Part shown: positions 42,343 through 50,611 of the stretch, piece after piece | Layout of the letters: every line of letters starts with the position of its first letter | How positions within the stretch are numbered: the first letter of the stretch is position 1 | Assembly (NCBI GenBank): GCA_964522605.1 | Contig: CAZFWV010000012.1 | Span: forward strand, 1-50,628 | DNA length: 50,628 bases | Reading direction: 5' to 3' | From: CAVZLD01 sp964522605 | GTDB taxonomy: Bacteria; Planctomycetota; Planctomycetia; Pirellulales; Pirellulaceae | Made by a program: the position numbers and the translations under genes | The notes under the pieces: generated by a model | What the model was told of the DNA's origin: nothing | Database searches by the model: none | The model's input: the letters and a program-made list of their open reading frames with translations, nothing else

Positions 42343-43308
42343 TCATCGCAGACGATCAAACGGCGGAAGCCGGCGAATCGCGGAATTCCGCTGATCGGCG
42401 TAACGACGCTCGTAGCGTGTCACCGGCTCGACCGCCAATGGTTGCTCGACACTGGCTGCCGGGACAACGCCCGGCGCCGCCAAGTTCACGTACTGGAAGC
42501 CGCTGATCTGGGGCATCGTCCACAATTGTGCCGGGTCGCCTGCCAACTGGTTCAGCAAATGCTGTTCGGTCTTCAACGTGAAACTCAGCTCCGCCGCGGG
42601 AAGCTGAATCTGAACCTGGCGGGGCAGCGAGACGCCCAAGTGCGGAACGTACTGAAAGCCCGTCGCAAAGGCCGACGCAACCGGCTGATTGGCCGCATCA
42701 TATAAGTGCTGTTCGAGAATCCAGCCGCGTGTATCGTCGATGACCGTTACCTTGGTCAGAGGACCGGCGGGCGTGCGGACGTAGGTTCGCACTTCGAGTT
42801 GTCCAGGACGACTCTGAACCGGCCCTTCGTGTTGACCGGTCGGGTCCAGTTGAACAATTCCCAACGCTTCAATCAGCCAATCGGGCGGTACCGGAAGAAT
42901 CTCTCGCGCTGCGCTCTGGTAGAACTGGTCGTGTCGCCCCCAATAGACGGCCGGTCGATCGGTTCGCTTGACCCACATCCAGAAGATCTCGTCGTTGCTG
43001 CCCAAATCAAGCTCCGGTCCAAACGCCGTCTCGGCGCGAAGCCGAAATCGTTTTGGGCGCTCGAGTGCATAGGATGCATCCAGGGGCGGCATTCCTTCGA
43101 CCGTCAGTGTCGCGCCGGTGGACTGGACCTGCTGAATCTGCGCACTGTTTGCGTTGACCACGCGAATGAGATCTTCGAGTGAGGCCTGTGGTGAAAGAAC
43201 GATGGGAGCCTGATCGTTGACGATCTGCCGGCTGCGAGGACAGCTTGCTCCCCCTGCTGAAAACAGCACGGTCACTACAATCAGTGCGTGGAATGATTTC
43301 GAATTCAC
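42343..43308 (-). CDS. Exported protein resembling LolA-type carriers
   Basis: 321 aa from a GTG at 43308, chosen because it directly precedes a signal peptide (FHALIVVTVLFSAGGASC) and has AGGGATG about 7 nt upstream. The GASC end of the signal could be a weak lipobox, so a lipoprotein is possible. The mature part looks like LolA/LolB or RseB-like folds: LEDLIRVVNANSAQIQQVQSTGATLTVEGM (in part), ALERPKRFRLRAETAFGPELDLGSNDEIFWMWVKR (in part), GWILEQHLYDAANQPVASAF and a concave beta-sheet pattern. I infer a periplasmic lipid- or lipoprotein-carrier role but cannot prove it. The upstream gene ends 49 nt away on the same strand, so the two may form an operon. Confidence 0.75.
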   Translation of the reverse strand: MNSKSFHALIVVTVLFSAGGASCPRSRQIVNDQAPIVLSPQASLEDLIRVVNANSAQIQQVQSTGATLTVEGMPPLDASYALERPKRFRLRAETAFGPELDLGSNDEIFWMWVKRTDRPAVYWGRHDQFYQSAAREILPVPPDWLIEALGIVQLDPTGQHEGPVQSRPGQLEVRTYVRTPAGPLTKVTVIDDTRGWILEQHLYDAANQPVASAFATGFQYVPHLGVSLPRQVQIQLPAAELSFTLKTEQHLLNQLAGDPAQLWTMPQISGFQYVNLAAPGVVPAASVEQPLAVEPVTRYERRYADQRNSAIRRLPPFDRLR

Positions 43309-43357
43309 CGGCGCATCCCTGCTGGAGGTGATGACGGCGTCGCCGCCTCCGTTCGAT

Positions 43358-43855
43358 TCAGCTTCCTTGTGCGAATAACAACTGGGCCAGTTCCTCCTGG
43401 ATCTGGACAATCTGATTCGGGTTCGGCACCTCAACGGGCACACGATACTCGTGCTCTTTCCGCGGACAATAAACGATCATCACCTCCTGCCCTGAATCGT
43501 CCTGTTCCGTCGCTTCCAGTTTGAAGATCCGCCGCCGGATCATGAGCAGTGCCAGCACATAACGCAAACCCCGCTTCAGCTCCTGACCCTCCAACTGTTC
43601 GAAATAGTGCAACATGACGTCGTTCGGCGCCCAACTGATCTGGCGCGCCTTCGGGTCCGGAACTTCGGATCTCCACCATCCCAACGCATCCTCTGGCGGC
43701 CCTTGCCAGGCGTCGACCGCATAATCCTGTCGCACAACTTCGGCCCCCCGAGGAACCAAAACCGAATAGAAGCGTTCGCCCGGTTGGAACTCGCGGTCGG
43801 ATGCGGCGCATCGGCGACTAAACTTGGGGATTTCAAAATCAACCACGGATTGCAC
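43358..43855 (-). CDS. Small protein of unknown function upstream of LolA-like gene
   Basis: 165 aa from a GTG at 43855 (GTG 43846 also possible). The first part, SRRCAASDREFQPGERFYSVLV, has a pattern common in planctomycete proteins with a single cysteine followed by ...GExFYSxLV. The rest is a charged alpha/beta protein (DVMLHYFEQLEGQELKRGLRYVLALLMIRRRIFKL, in part) with a C-terminal amphipathic helix (PNPNQIVQIQEELAQLLFAQ). No signal peptide or TM segment. Function unknown; its position suggests it is expressed with the LolA-like gene. The start lies 117 nt from a promoter on the opposite strand. Confidence 0.7.
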   Translation of the reverse strand: MQSVVDFEIPKFSRRCAASDREFQPGERFYSVLVPRGAEVVRQDYAVDAWQGPPEDALGWWRSEVPDPKARQISWAPNDVMLHYFEQLEGQELKRGLRYVLALLMIRRRIFKLEATEQDDSGQEVMIVYCPRKEHEYRVPVEVPNPNQIVQIQEELAQLLFAQGS

Positions 43856-43972
43856 GATTTCCGGGGGGACGAAACGGGCACTGCCCTGGATGGCGGGCGA
43901 ATAGTACGAAAAGGGGCGATCAGCGGCAAGGCGAAGCCGGGCGCGGACTGCGGACGCGAAAAATCGCTCTTG

Positions 43973-44001
43973 TTGACCGAACCTGAGGGCCGAGATAGAC
44001 T
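43973..44001 (+). promoter_or_regulatory. Candidate sigma70 promoter of the leuA leader
   Basis: TTGACC (43973-43978), 17-nt spacer, TAGACT (43996-44001). The expected start of transcription is near 44008, about 47 nt before the leader peptide. It faces away from the minus-strand gene at 43855. Confidence 0.65.
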
Positions 44002-44054
44002 TCTGAAGTAGTTGGCGTCCCCAAAAACAAAAACACTCAGCTGAGGAAAACCGG

Positions 44055-44114
44055 ATGCGTACCCCCCTGCGACTACTGGCACTGCAGTTGTTGCTTGCTG
44101 CTGGCAGGCAGTAG
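44055..44114 (+). CDS. leuA leader peptide (attenuator)
   Basis: 19 codons, reading MRTPLRLLALQLLLAAGRQ, from ATG 44055 to TAG 44112-44114, with GAGGA at 44043-44047 seven bases upstream. Seven of 19 residues are leucine: CTG, CTA, CTG, CTG, TTG, TTG, CTT, with four falling in the stretch 44082-44096. It is far too short for an enzyme, and sits ahead of leuA on the same strand. The TAG overlaps the 5' arm of the antiterminator at 44114. This is the layout of a leucine-responsive leader peptide: starving ribosomes stall in the Leu codons and let the antiterminator form. Confidence 0.75.
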   Translation: MRTPLRLLALQLLLAAGRQ

Positions 44115-44156
44115 GGGTGTTTCCCGGTCCTCCGGTTCCTTGTGAAATCACGCCCC
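44114..44156 (+). promoter_or_regulatory. Predicted leu antiterminator
   Basis: GGGGTG (44114-44119) pairs with CGCCCC (44151-44156), one pair being T-G, extended by TTTC (44120-44123) with GAAA (44144-44147) across a small bulge. This would capture the first bases (44152-44156) of the terminator's 5' arm, so the two structures cannot coexist. Confidence 0.6.
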
Positions 44157-44190
44157 GAGACCTGTCGAATGAGGTCACGGGGCTTTTTTG
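44152..44190 (+). terminator. leu attenuator terminator
   Basis: GCCCCG-A-GACCT (44152-44163) pairs with AGGTC-A-CGGGGC (44172-44183) with one internal mismatch and an 8-nt loop, followed by six T (44184-44189). It lies between the leader peptide and leuA, where it would stop transcription when leucine is plentiful. Confidence 0.8.
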
Positions 44191-44389
44191 TTGGACTTGT
44201 CGAGCCTGATGGAATTCGATCCGATGTTCGCGTGTGCTCTCTTCACCACTCCGGTGCACCGACTCCGCGGTACGCGGCGAACGCAGTTGACGCGAGCCGT
44301 CCTGTACCTTCCCGGCCGGCGCTAGGCCGGCCCGCCGTTTCGAGAGACTCTGGGGAGATCAACACACGCTAGCTAAGGCAACCTTCATC

Positions 44390-45937
44390 ATGTCAAACGC
44401 ACGGACCATTCGGATTTTCGACACCACGCTGCGGGATGGGGAGCAATCCCCGGGCGCCAGCATGAACTTAGACGAGAAGATGAAAATCGCTCATGCCCTG
44501 GTCGACCTGGGCGTGGATATCATTGAAGCAGGATTCCCGATCGCTTCACCGGGAGACTTCGAGGCGGTGCTGGAAATCTCGCGCAATATTCGCGATGCCA
44601 CCGTCTGCGGGCTGGCGCGCTGCAACGATGCCGATATCGATCGTGCCTGGGAGGCGCTGCAGCACGCTCATCATCCGCGCATTCACGTTTTCCTGGCAAC
44701 CAGCGCCATCCACCGCGAATTCAAGCTGAAGATGACCCCCGAGGAGATTGTGCAGCGTGCGGTGGCGGGAGTTCAACGCGCCGCAGGATACTGTGATGAT
44801 ATCGAGTTTTCGCCGGAAGATGCGGCACGCACCGAAATCGATTTTCTCTGCCGCGTTGTGGAAGCAGCGATCGAAGCCGGTGCGACCACCGTCAACATTC
44901 CCGACACCGTCGGATACGCGACGCCGATTCAGATGGGAAACACGATCGCCGCTTTGGTCAATCGGGTTCCGAATATCGACCGAGCCGTAATCAGTGTCCA
45001 TTGTCACAACGACCTGGGCTTGGCTGTCGCCAACAGTCTGTCCGCCGTCGAAAACGGGGCCGGACAGATCGAATGCACGATCAACGGAATCGGTGAGCGT
45101 GCCGGCAACTGTGCCCTGGAAGAAGTGGTCATGGCGTTACGCACGCGATCGGACTACTACCACGCCGACACGCGGGTCCATTCGCAACGTCTGGTTCCCA
45201 CCAGTCGGCTCGTCTCGGGCATCACGGGGCTGCAGGTGCAGCGCAATAAGGCAATCGTCGGCCGAAATGCGTTCGCACACGAGGCAGGAATCCATCAGGA
45301 TGGGATGCTCAAAGAACCCACAACGTATGAAATCATGCGGCCGGAGGACGTCGGTCTGTTGCGAACCGAATTGGTGCTCGGCAAACATAGCGGCCGCGCG
45401 GCATTAGCCGATCGGGCACGGGCAATGGGTTTTCACTTGACCGCCGCGCAATTGCAGACGGTTTTCGAGGAGTTCAAGACGCTGGCAGACAAGAAGAAGG
45501 AGATCTACGACGGCGACATCGCGGCATTGATTAAGAAAACGATTCACGATGTTCACGTAGACGACGAATGGAATCTGGTCTCGTTTCAACTCAAGTCCGG
45601 CACCGGCCAGAAGCCGAACATCCGGCTGACGCTGCGACGTGGCGATCAGGATCATACGGAAGAACTGACGGCCGGCGACGGCCCCGTCGACGCGGCATTC
45701 TTGGCAACTGAGAAGATCACCGGAATTCGACTCGTCTGCAAAGATTTCCAAGTTCGGAGCGCAACGCTCGGACGGGACGCTCAGGGCGAGGTCAGCCTTG
45801 AAGTGGAGTACGAGGGCCAAGCGTATCGCGGGCGCGGTGTCTCGACGGATTCTGTTGAGGCGAGCATTCTGGCGATCCTGAACACGGTCAATCGAATTGC
45901 CAGCGAGCGATCCGCGCCGGAGGTTCCCTCCCCCTGA
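44390..45937 (+). CDS. leuA: 2-isopropylmalate synthase
   Basis: 515 aa. Catalyses acetyl-CoA plus 2-oxoisovalerate to 2-isopropylmalate, the first step of leucine synthesis, in the cytoplasm. Markers: FDTTLRDGEQSPGASM (residues 10-25, metal and substrate residues), VNIPDTVGY, HCHNDLGLAVANSL (metal ligands H204 and H206), GIGERAGNCALEEV, NAFAHEAGIHQDGMLK and GKHSGRAAL. Residues about 390-505 form the LeuA allosteric domain, where leucine feeds back. Length is normal for the type that starts directly with the TIM barrel. The start is ATG 44390, after a 200-nt leader carrying a peptide, antiterminator and terminator, so control by both attenuation and feedback is likely. A 100-N gap begins 6 nt after the stop, so downstream leu genes cannot be ruled out. 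Confidence 0.96.
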   Translation: MSNARTIRIFDTTLRDGEQSPGASMNLDEKMKIAHALVDLGVDIIEAGFPIASPGDFEAVLEISRNIRDATVCGLARCNDADIDRAWEALQHAHHPRIHVFLATSAIHREFKLKMTPEEIVQRAVAGVQRAAGYCDDIEFSPEDAARTEIDFLCRVVEAAIEAGATTVNIPDTVGYATPIQMGNTIAALVNRVPNIDRAVISVHCHNDLGLAVANSLSAVENGAGQIECTINGIGERAGNCALEEVVMALRTRSDYYHADTRVHSQRLVPTSRLVSGITGLQVQRNKAIVGRNAFAHEAGIHQDGMLKEPTTYEIMRPEDVGLLRTELVLGKHSGRAALADRARAMGFHLTAAQLQTVFEEFKTLADKKKEIYDGDIAALIKKTIHDVHVDDEWNLVSFQLKSGTGQKPNIRLTLRRGDQDHTEELTAGDGPVDAAFLATEKITGIRLVCKDFQVRSATLGRDAQGEVSLEVEYEGQAYRGRGVSTDSVEASILAILNTVNRIASERSAPEVPSP

Positions 45938-45942
45938 GGACA

Positions 45943-46042
45943 NNNNNNNNNNNNNNNNNNNNNNNNNNNNNNNNNNNNNNNNNNNNNNNNNNNNNNNNNN
46001 NNNNNNNNNNNNNNNNNNNNNNNNNNNNNNNNNNNNNNNNNN
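45943..46042. other. Scaffold gap (100 N)
   Basis: Exactly 100 N between leuA and the AspT-type transporter. Their relative order and distance across it are not certain. Confidence 0.99.
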
Positions 46043-46046
46043 AATC

Positions 46047-47624
46047 TCACTGCATGAGCGTAATCAGCACCGGCGCGAGGATGCTCATCATGATCAGCGC
46101 CAGGGGATAAACCGTCGCGTAACTCGTGATCGGGATGTGCGATTCCACTTTGGATGTCAGCGCCCCGAGTCCCGGCGTGGAGGTCATCGCCCCGCAGATG
46201 CACCCCAGTGCTTGCAGTGCCCCCACGCCCAGAAAGCGTCTTGTCAGGAGAACACCAACGACCAGCGGAACCGCCGTGATGACGATCGAGCCTGCGCAGA
46301 TCGACCAGCCATGGGTCTGAATCACGTTCAGCAGCTCCGCCCCTGCCTGCACACCCGCATCCGCCAGAAACATCGCGAGCCCCACTTCGGTCAGCAGCAT
46401 GCGGGAAGCACGCGGAAAATGGCCTACCAACGGCCCAATGCGACCGAAATGCCCCATCAGCAGCCCGACCAGCAAGGGTCCTCCCGCCATACCGAGGGAA
46501 ATCGTATTCTCGCCCAACTGGAAGCGGACTTTTCCCAGAAGAACGCCGAGGAAGAGACCGCAGCTCAGCGAAATCAAATCCGTTTCGTCGAACGATCGTT
46601 CTCGATGCCCTGCAAATTGGACGAATCGTTCGAGCGAATCCGACTCTCCCACCGCCGTCAAGGCGTCTCCGAACTGAATCACCTGGGCAGCATCCGGGAC
46701 AAACTCGAGATCATGGCGCGTAATCCTCGTAATCGTGACGCCAAAACGAGACCGCAGGTGAAGTTGCTCGAGAGAGTGTCCTACGATTTCGCGCGACGCT
46801 GCCACGACGCGCCGGCGATGACGCTCCGTGTCTAAGTGGTAATCGGTGCGTGTGCTGCGCTGGCCCAAGAGATCGACCACCAGCGCGACATTCAACCGTG
46901 TGCCGATGATCAACAGTTGCTGACCCGTCTGCAGCGTGAAATCGGGAGGCAGCGGACGCATCTGATCCCCGACCAGGATCCGCGAAATCTGGCAATTTGA
47001 CTTCGCCAACAGGGGTAACTGACTGAGACGTTTACCAACCACCGTCGGGTTGAGGACTTCCACAAGCTCGCGCGTAATCTCCGCCGATTTCCTGGACGTC
47101 TCGGTCTCGGCGACTTCGGCCGAAAACCCACCTAACCAACGCGGTGCGAGTTGCACAAACAACACCACCCCCAAGGCACCAAACGCGTAGGCAATGCCGA
47201 ATCCGACGGCAAGCTGAGAGTCGCCAGGCAAGACCTCCAACGACGCGGCGAGCGCCGGCGTACTGGTCAAGGCACCTGCGAACATGCCGGCCGTCAGATC
47301 GGCTGGCAAATGCGTCAGTCGAGCGAACAACCACGTCCCCGCGGCGGCGGCAAGGATCATCGCAGCGCCGACGAGCGCCAGCGACGATCCCTGCTGGCCA
47401 AACACGCGAAAGAAGCTCGGGCCCGCACTGATTCCCAGACAATAGAGAAAGGACACCAGTCCTAAGACGCCGGCAACGCGCGGAACTTCATAGCCCAAAT
47501 GGCCGGCAATCAGGGCAACGAACAGGACCGCGGAGGTTCCCAGGCTGAAGCCGCGCCATGTGAGCCTCCCCAGCGCCGCGCCCAAAGTCACGATCAGAAA
47601 CAGACTCAACACTTGATCGCTCAC
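46047..47624 (-). CDS. AspT/YidE-type transporter with two RCK_C domains
   Basis: 525 aa from a GTG at 47624, with GGAG eight bases upstream; the frame is open to a TTG at 47648. About ten TM segments in two halves around a soluble centre (residues about 180-345) holding two TrkA-C/RCK_C domains (GKRLSQLPLLAKSNCQISRILVGDQ and GHSLEQLHLRSRFGVTITRITRHD, in part). Each membrane half carries a family repeat: AGMFAGALTSTPALAA in the first and GCICGAMTSTPGLGAL in the second. AspT exchanges aspartate for alanine; other members are uncharacterised, so the substrate is unknown. The upstream DUF420 gene ends at 47649, 25 nt from this start, so the two likely form an operon. The 3' end lies 4 nt from a scaffold gap. 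Confidence 0.9.
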   Translation of the reverse strand: MSDQVLSLFLIVTLGAALGRLTWRGFSLGTSAVLFVALIAGHLGYEVPRVAGVLGLVSFLYCLGISAGPSFFRVFGQQGSSLALVGAAMILAAAAGTWLFARLTHLPADLTAGMFAGALTSTPALAASLEVLPGDSQLAVGFGIAYAFGALGVVLFVQLAPRWLGGFSAEVAETETSRKSAEITRELVEVLNPTVVGKRLSQLPLLAKSNCQISRILVGDQMRPLPPDFTLQTGQQLLIIGTRLNVALVVDLLGQRSTRTDYHLDTERHRRRVVAASREIVGHSLEQLHLRSRFGVTITRITRHDLEFVPDAAQVIQFGDALTAVGESDSLERFVQFAGHRERSFDETDLISLSCGLFLGVLLGKVRFQLGENTISLGMAGGPLLVGLLMGHFGRIGPLVGHFPRASRMLLTEVGLAMFLADAGVQAGAELLNVIQTHGWSICAGSIVITAVPLVVGVLLTRRFLGVGALQALGCICGAMTSTPGLGALTSKVESHIPITSYATVYPLALIMMSILAPVLITLMQ

Positions 47625-47648
47625 CGACACCACTCCAACGCCAAACAA

Positions 47649-48167
47649 TCAGGCCACAAAGGCAAGCCAATAGAAAAGCCAGCCGGTAAGCGACGTCAGG
47701 ATCATTTCGATGCCTGCCAGCCGTCCCCAGATTCGGTGTGAACCACTATGCTCCCCCGGCCTGGGAGGATTCGGGAAGCACCGAAGAGCCTGGAAAATCA
47801 CCCACGCCCACAATAGCGCCGCGGGAATGGCACACGCCAGGTGCAGAACCAAGCTATAGTCCACCCAGTCGTTCCAGCGTCCGGGTCGCCAGAACCGGGA
47901 GGGCGCGGCACGGTCCGCCCATCCGTGGAGGCGGATATCGAGTTCAAAGATCGATACAGCCACCAGGAGCAGAATCCCCAGACTCAGCTGGGTCCGGCGA
48001 TGGGTTCGGTAGTCTCGCCGACGCCGAACTCGATAGATACTCCATCCCATCACGGGGACAACGGCGAACATGGTCAAAAAGACCAAATCCAGCATGAAGG
48101 ACCCGCGGGTCCCCAGGAAGCCGTCGATCCCCGAATAAACTGCAGAGAACAGGGAGGCACACACCAT
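47649..48167 (-). CDS. DUF420 family membrane protein
   Basis: 172 aa from the ATG at 48167 (a TTG at 48185 would add six residues; no clear ribosome site for either). Four TM segments: SFMLDLVFLTMFAVVPVMGWSIY, LSLGILLLVAVSIFELDIRLH, VDYSLVLHLACAIPAALLWAWVIF and IEMILTSLTGWLFYWLAFV (all in part). Loops have the DUF420 pattern with a basic YRVRRRRDYRTHRRTQL segment, an HLACAIPAALLWAW helix and GEHSGSHRIWGRLAGIE. DUF420 proteins occur near cytochrome oxidase genes in some bacteria and are poorly characterised; none is seen here. Co-directional with the AspT-type gene. Confidence 0.8.
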   Translation of the reverse strand: MVCASLFSAVYSGIDGFLGTRGSFMLDLVFLTMFAVVPVMGWSIYRVRRRRDYRTHRRTQLSLGILLLVAVSIFELDIRLHGWADRAAPSRFWRPGRWNDWVDYSLVLHLACAIPAALLWAWVIFQALRCFPNPPRPGEHSGSHRIWGRLAGIEMILTSLTGWLFYWLAFVA

Positions 48168-48239
48168 AGCCAAGGACACTTGCAAAACATCGCGGCGCGA
48201 TGAAAACGGCCTATTTTATCCGACGTGCCAAACTCGGCT

Positions 48240-48415
48240 AGCGGGCTGCGAGGAGGCTGGAGGCTAAAGGCTGGAGGCTGNNNNNNNNNNNNNNNNNNNN
48301 NNNNNNNNNNNNNNNNNNNNNNNNNNNNNNNNNNNNNNNNNNNNNNNNNNNNNNNNNNNNNNNNNNNNNNNNNNNNNNNNCTCCAGCCTCCAGCCTCCAG
48401 CCTCCCGCCTATTGT
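48240..48415. repeat. GGAGGCT heptamer arrays in inverted orientation around a gap
   Basis: Left of the gap, GGAGGCTGGAGGCTAAAGG CTGGAGGCTG (48252-48280); right of it, CTCCAGCCTCCAGCCTCCAG and CCTCCCGCC (48381-48408). The right side is the reverse complement of the left, so the true locus probably forms a long hairpin of heptamers. The right end reaches the stop of the lipase-like gene. Confidence 0.8.
48281..48380. other. Scaffold gap (100 N)
   Basis: Exactly 100 N, flanked by inverted GGAGGCT arrays; assembly probably broke in the repeat. Confidence 0.99.
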
Positions 48416-50310
48416 CGCGGCTGCCACCCGCAGGCGACCTGTTCTTCGGCTGGGGGCCGTGCTGCCAGATGTTCACTCAGAATCCTCGCGACTTCGGCCA
48501 CCGTTTCGGGTCGACGGTGGACTTGCGTGTGCGTCGCATCGACGAAGAACTCACTTTCCGCTCCCGAAAGTCGCGCACTTTGGACCGAGACGACGCCGTC
48601 CGCCGGGCGACCACACATGGGACGTCCCGTCCCGATCACGGAGTGATAGCGGACATGCGGGGGGATCGAGATGCGATGGATCGCCTGCAGCAACTGGCTG
48701 TCGCTGTTGAGCATATCCACACTCGACGGCAGACGCCGACTCACCTCGTCCGAGAAGACACCGGGATTTGCCTCCACCACTTGCTGCAAATGAACGGACT
48801 CTTCCGAATCTCGCTGCACGAGACACGCCGCCATGCGTCCCAGAGGCCGGGCAGCCCACGAGGAACCCTGGTGCGGCGTCGCGACGAAAACGACACGACT
48901 CACATTCGAAACCGGTTCGAAAAAGACCCCCTTACCCAGCGTCCGCCCTAGCAATGGATCGGTCGCGAATCGCTCAAAGGGCTGATTCGCAATGGATCTC
49001 CAAAGACGGTCGCCGCTGGAAATCACTTGCAGCTTGCACACCAAACCGCCCATGCTGTGTCCAACCAGGACGATCCGCTGCATCGCCGGGTTCGACGTCG
49101 CCGGATCGACCGTCGAGACGGCGCAGCGGAGGTCACGACGCAATCGAGCGGCTGATTCCAGGAACCCTCGTCCCGTCGCATAGCGAAACGCCCACACTTG
49201 ATAGTGGTCAGAGAACCCGGGCGTAGCGCGAAGATCATTCGCCATATCCAGCCAGGTTCTCGGTTCGGACACGAGTCCATGCACGAAGATGATTGGGATC
49301 TTCTTGGGTTGGAACGGCTCAATGAAGAACAACCCCTCGCCTGCGACTTCGTCCGGTTCGAGGAACCACAGCAGCGGATTGACCGGGTCGGTGCTATCCA
49401 CGACCGACCAGGCGAACGGAGCCGACAGGTCGGCGGCCAGCTGCGTATGCACTCCTCCGGTCTCGATCGTCGTGACACGTTGTGGGTCATAGGCCTCCAA
49501 GACGGCCGAGCCGATGTCGCCCGTCAACCAGCGGTCCACTTCCGGGCGCAGAATGATCGTGGCCGCGAAGGTCATGTTGGGCGGTAGAAATGCCTCTTCG
49601 CGGTATCGTCCCGACGCAACAACGCGACGAGCGACGGCCGGCACTCCCCAGCCGCGACGCGTGTGTTTCCGCGAGAGCAAGTCCGTCGCATATTCGCCGA
49701 CCGGATGGATGTCCTGAAAGTCCTCGATCTTCCAGGCAAAACCATGGATCGTGAGCGGCACTGGGGCGGATGCGCTGACGGATGGAACAAATAGCCCCTG
49801 AGGAAGGACGAGACTTCCATCCTGCCGCGCGACGACCAACAGCCGAGCGAGGGTCGCGTGGTAGATTTCCCGAGCCCGACATAACGTGGTCGGGCAGCCG
49901 GCCGCCTGTTCTGCGGCCACCCAACTGTAACCGGCCGCCCGGTAGTACAGTTCCGTTGCCGGAGCGCCTTCTTGCTCGCTCCACACGGCCCAGCCCTGGT
50001 AGAGATCGGCCAGTCGGAGGGCCGTCTGGGCGTCGTGACTTTCGGCCAGTGCTTGGCGAAGGAGGGCGATTTCGTCGGACGGCACCCCACAGTTGCCAGC
50101 AGTGGGCCCCTTCCACGCGGAAATCGGAACGGTCGCGGGCTGCGGAATCGGCGGATCGCGCCAGTACTTTCGGGGACAGCAACAGCCCCCGGTGGAAAGC
50201 GCAACCGCAGCGCAGGCAAGTCCGAGAATGAGAGACGTCCGGAACACGAATGGCCAGCAGCGAAGGAACTCTGTCGTCAATCCATGGCCGCCCTGCCCCG
50301 TTGATGACAT
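48409..50310 (-). CDS. Lipase-like alpha/beta hydrolase, exported
   Basis: 633 aa from the ATG at 50310, which has AAGGGAG about 6 nt upstream (ATG 50325 lacks a site). A hydrophobic signal (FVFRTSLILGLACAAVALST) ends in GGCCC, so it could be a lipoprotein, though the lipobox is not standard. Residues about 60-330 form a helical region (LRQALAESHDAQTALRLADLYQGWAVWS, in part, resembles TPR-like helices). The hydrolase part starts at PIIFVHGLVSEPRTW, with the nucleophile in VLVGHSMGGLV (S419), the acid probably in GRPADGVVSVQSA and the catalytic His probably in DATHTQVHRRP. This is the lipase/esterase-type triad. Probably hydrolyses lipids or esters outside the cytoplasm. The C-terminal stop is adjacent to the GGAGGCT arrays. 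Confidence 0.87.
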   Translation of the reverse strand: MSSTGQGGHGLTTEFLRCWPFVFRTSLILGLACAAVALSTGGCCCPRKYWRDPPIPQPATVPISAWKGPTAGNCGVPSDEIALLRQALAESHDAQTALRLADLYQGWAVWSEQEGAPATELYYRAAGYSWVAAEQAAGCPTTLCRAREIYHATLARLLVVARQDGSLVLPQGLFVPSVSASAPVPLTIHGFAWKIEDFQDIHPVGEYATDLLSRKHTRRGWGVPAVARRVVASGRYREEAFLPPNMTFAATIILRPEVDRWLTGDIGSAVLEAYDPQRVTTIETGGVHTQLAADLSAPFAWSVVDSTDPVNPLLWFLEPDEVAGEGLFFIEPFQPKKIPIIFVHGLVSEPRTWLDMANDLRATPGFSDHYQVWAFRYATGRGFLESAARLRRDLRCAVSTVDPATSNPAMQRIVLVGHSMGGLVCKLQVISSGDRLWRSIANQPFERFATDPLLGRTLGKGVFFEPVSNVSRVVFVATPHQGSSWAARPLGRMAACLVQRDSEESVHLQQVVEANPGVFSDEVSRRLPSSVDMLNSDSQLLQAIHRISIPPHVRYHSVIGTGRPMCGRPADGVVSVQSARLSGAESEFFVDATHTQVHRRPETVAEVARILSEHLAARPPAEEQVACGWQPRQ

Positions 50311-50325
50311 CCTGTCTCCCTTCAT

Positions 50326-50554
50326 CGTCGACCCGTTCAGCCAACGAAATGAAGAGCGGGACCCGTAATCATGTCAGGCGGCGGTGGCTCGGACGCTCGA
50401 CGTTCCGTCTTCGTCACGTTTGATCTTGAGCGAATCCCTGCCCGATGTTCGGGCTGCGGGAGAATCTCGGACCGGGTAAGCTTTGCGGTGGGCCGACCAG
50501 TGGTTTAAGGTGGAGCGTGCAGTCCTGGATTAGGCTCTTTCTCGAAGACTGTAG
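50326..50554. other. Upstream region of lipase-like gene
   Basis: About 230 nt with no gene seen; it should hold the promoter of the minus-strand gene. No clear promoter pair was found. The repeat pair at 50555-50611 follows. Confidence 0.4.
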
Positions 50555-50611
50555 GCCGACTTGAGACAAGTCGGCGAATATTCCGGAATTGCCGACTTGA
50601 GACAAGTCGGC
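50555..50611. repeat. Paired 21-bp palindromes (copy 3)
   Basis: Palindromes 50555-50575 and 50591-50611, both with loop AGA and perfect 9-bp arms, separated by 15 nt (GAATATTCCGGAATT). The spacer differs from that of copy 1 (12711-12767) at only two positions. Flanked by GTAG and CTAC. Confidence 0.88.

Noticed and set aside
44311..44332. Hairpin GGCCGGC/GCCGGCC just before leuA
   Set aside because: Short stem with no T-tract; unlikely to terminate. The real attenuator terminator is at 44152-44190.
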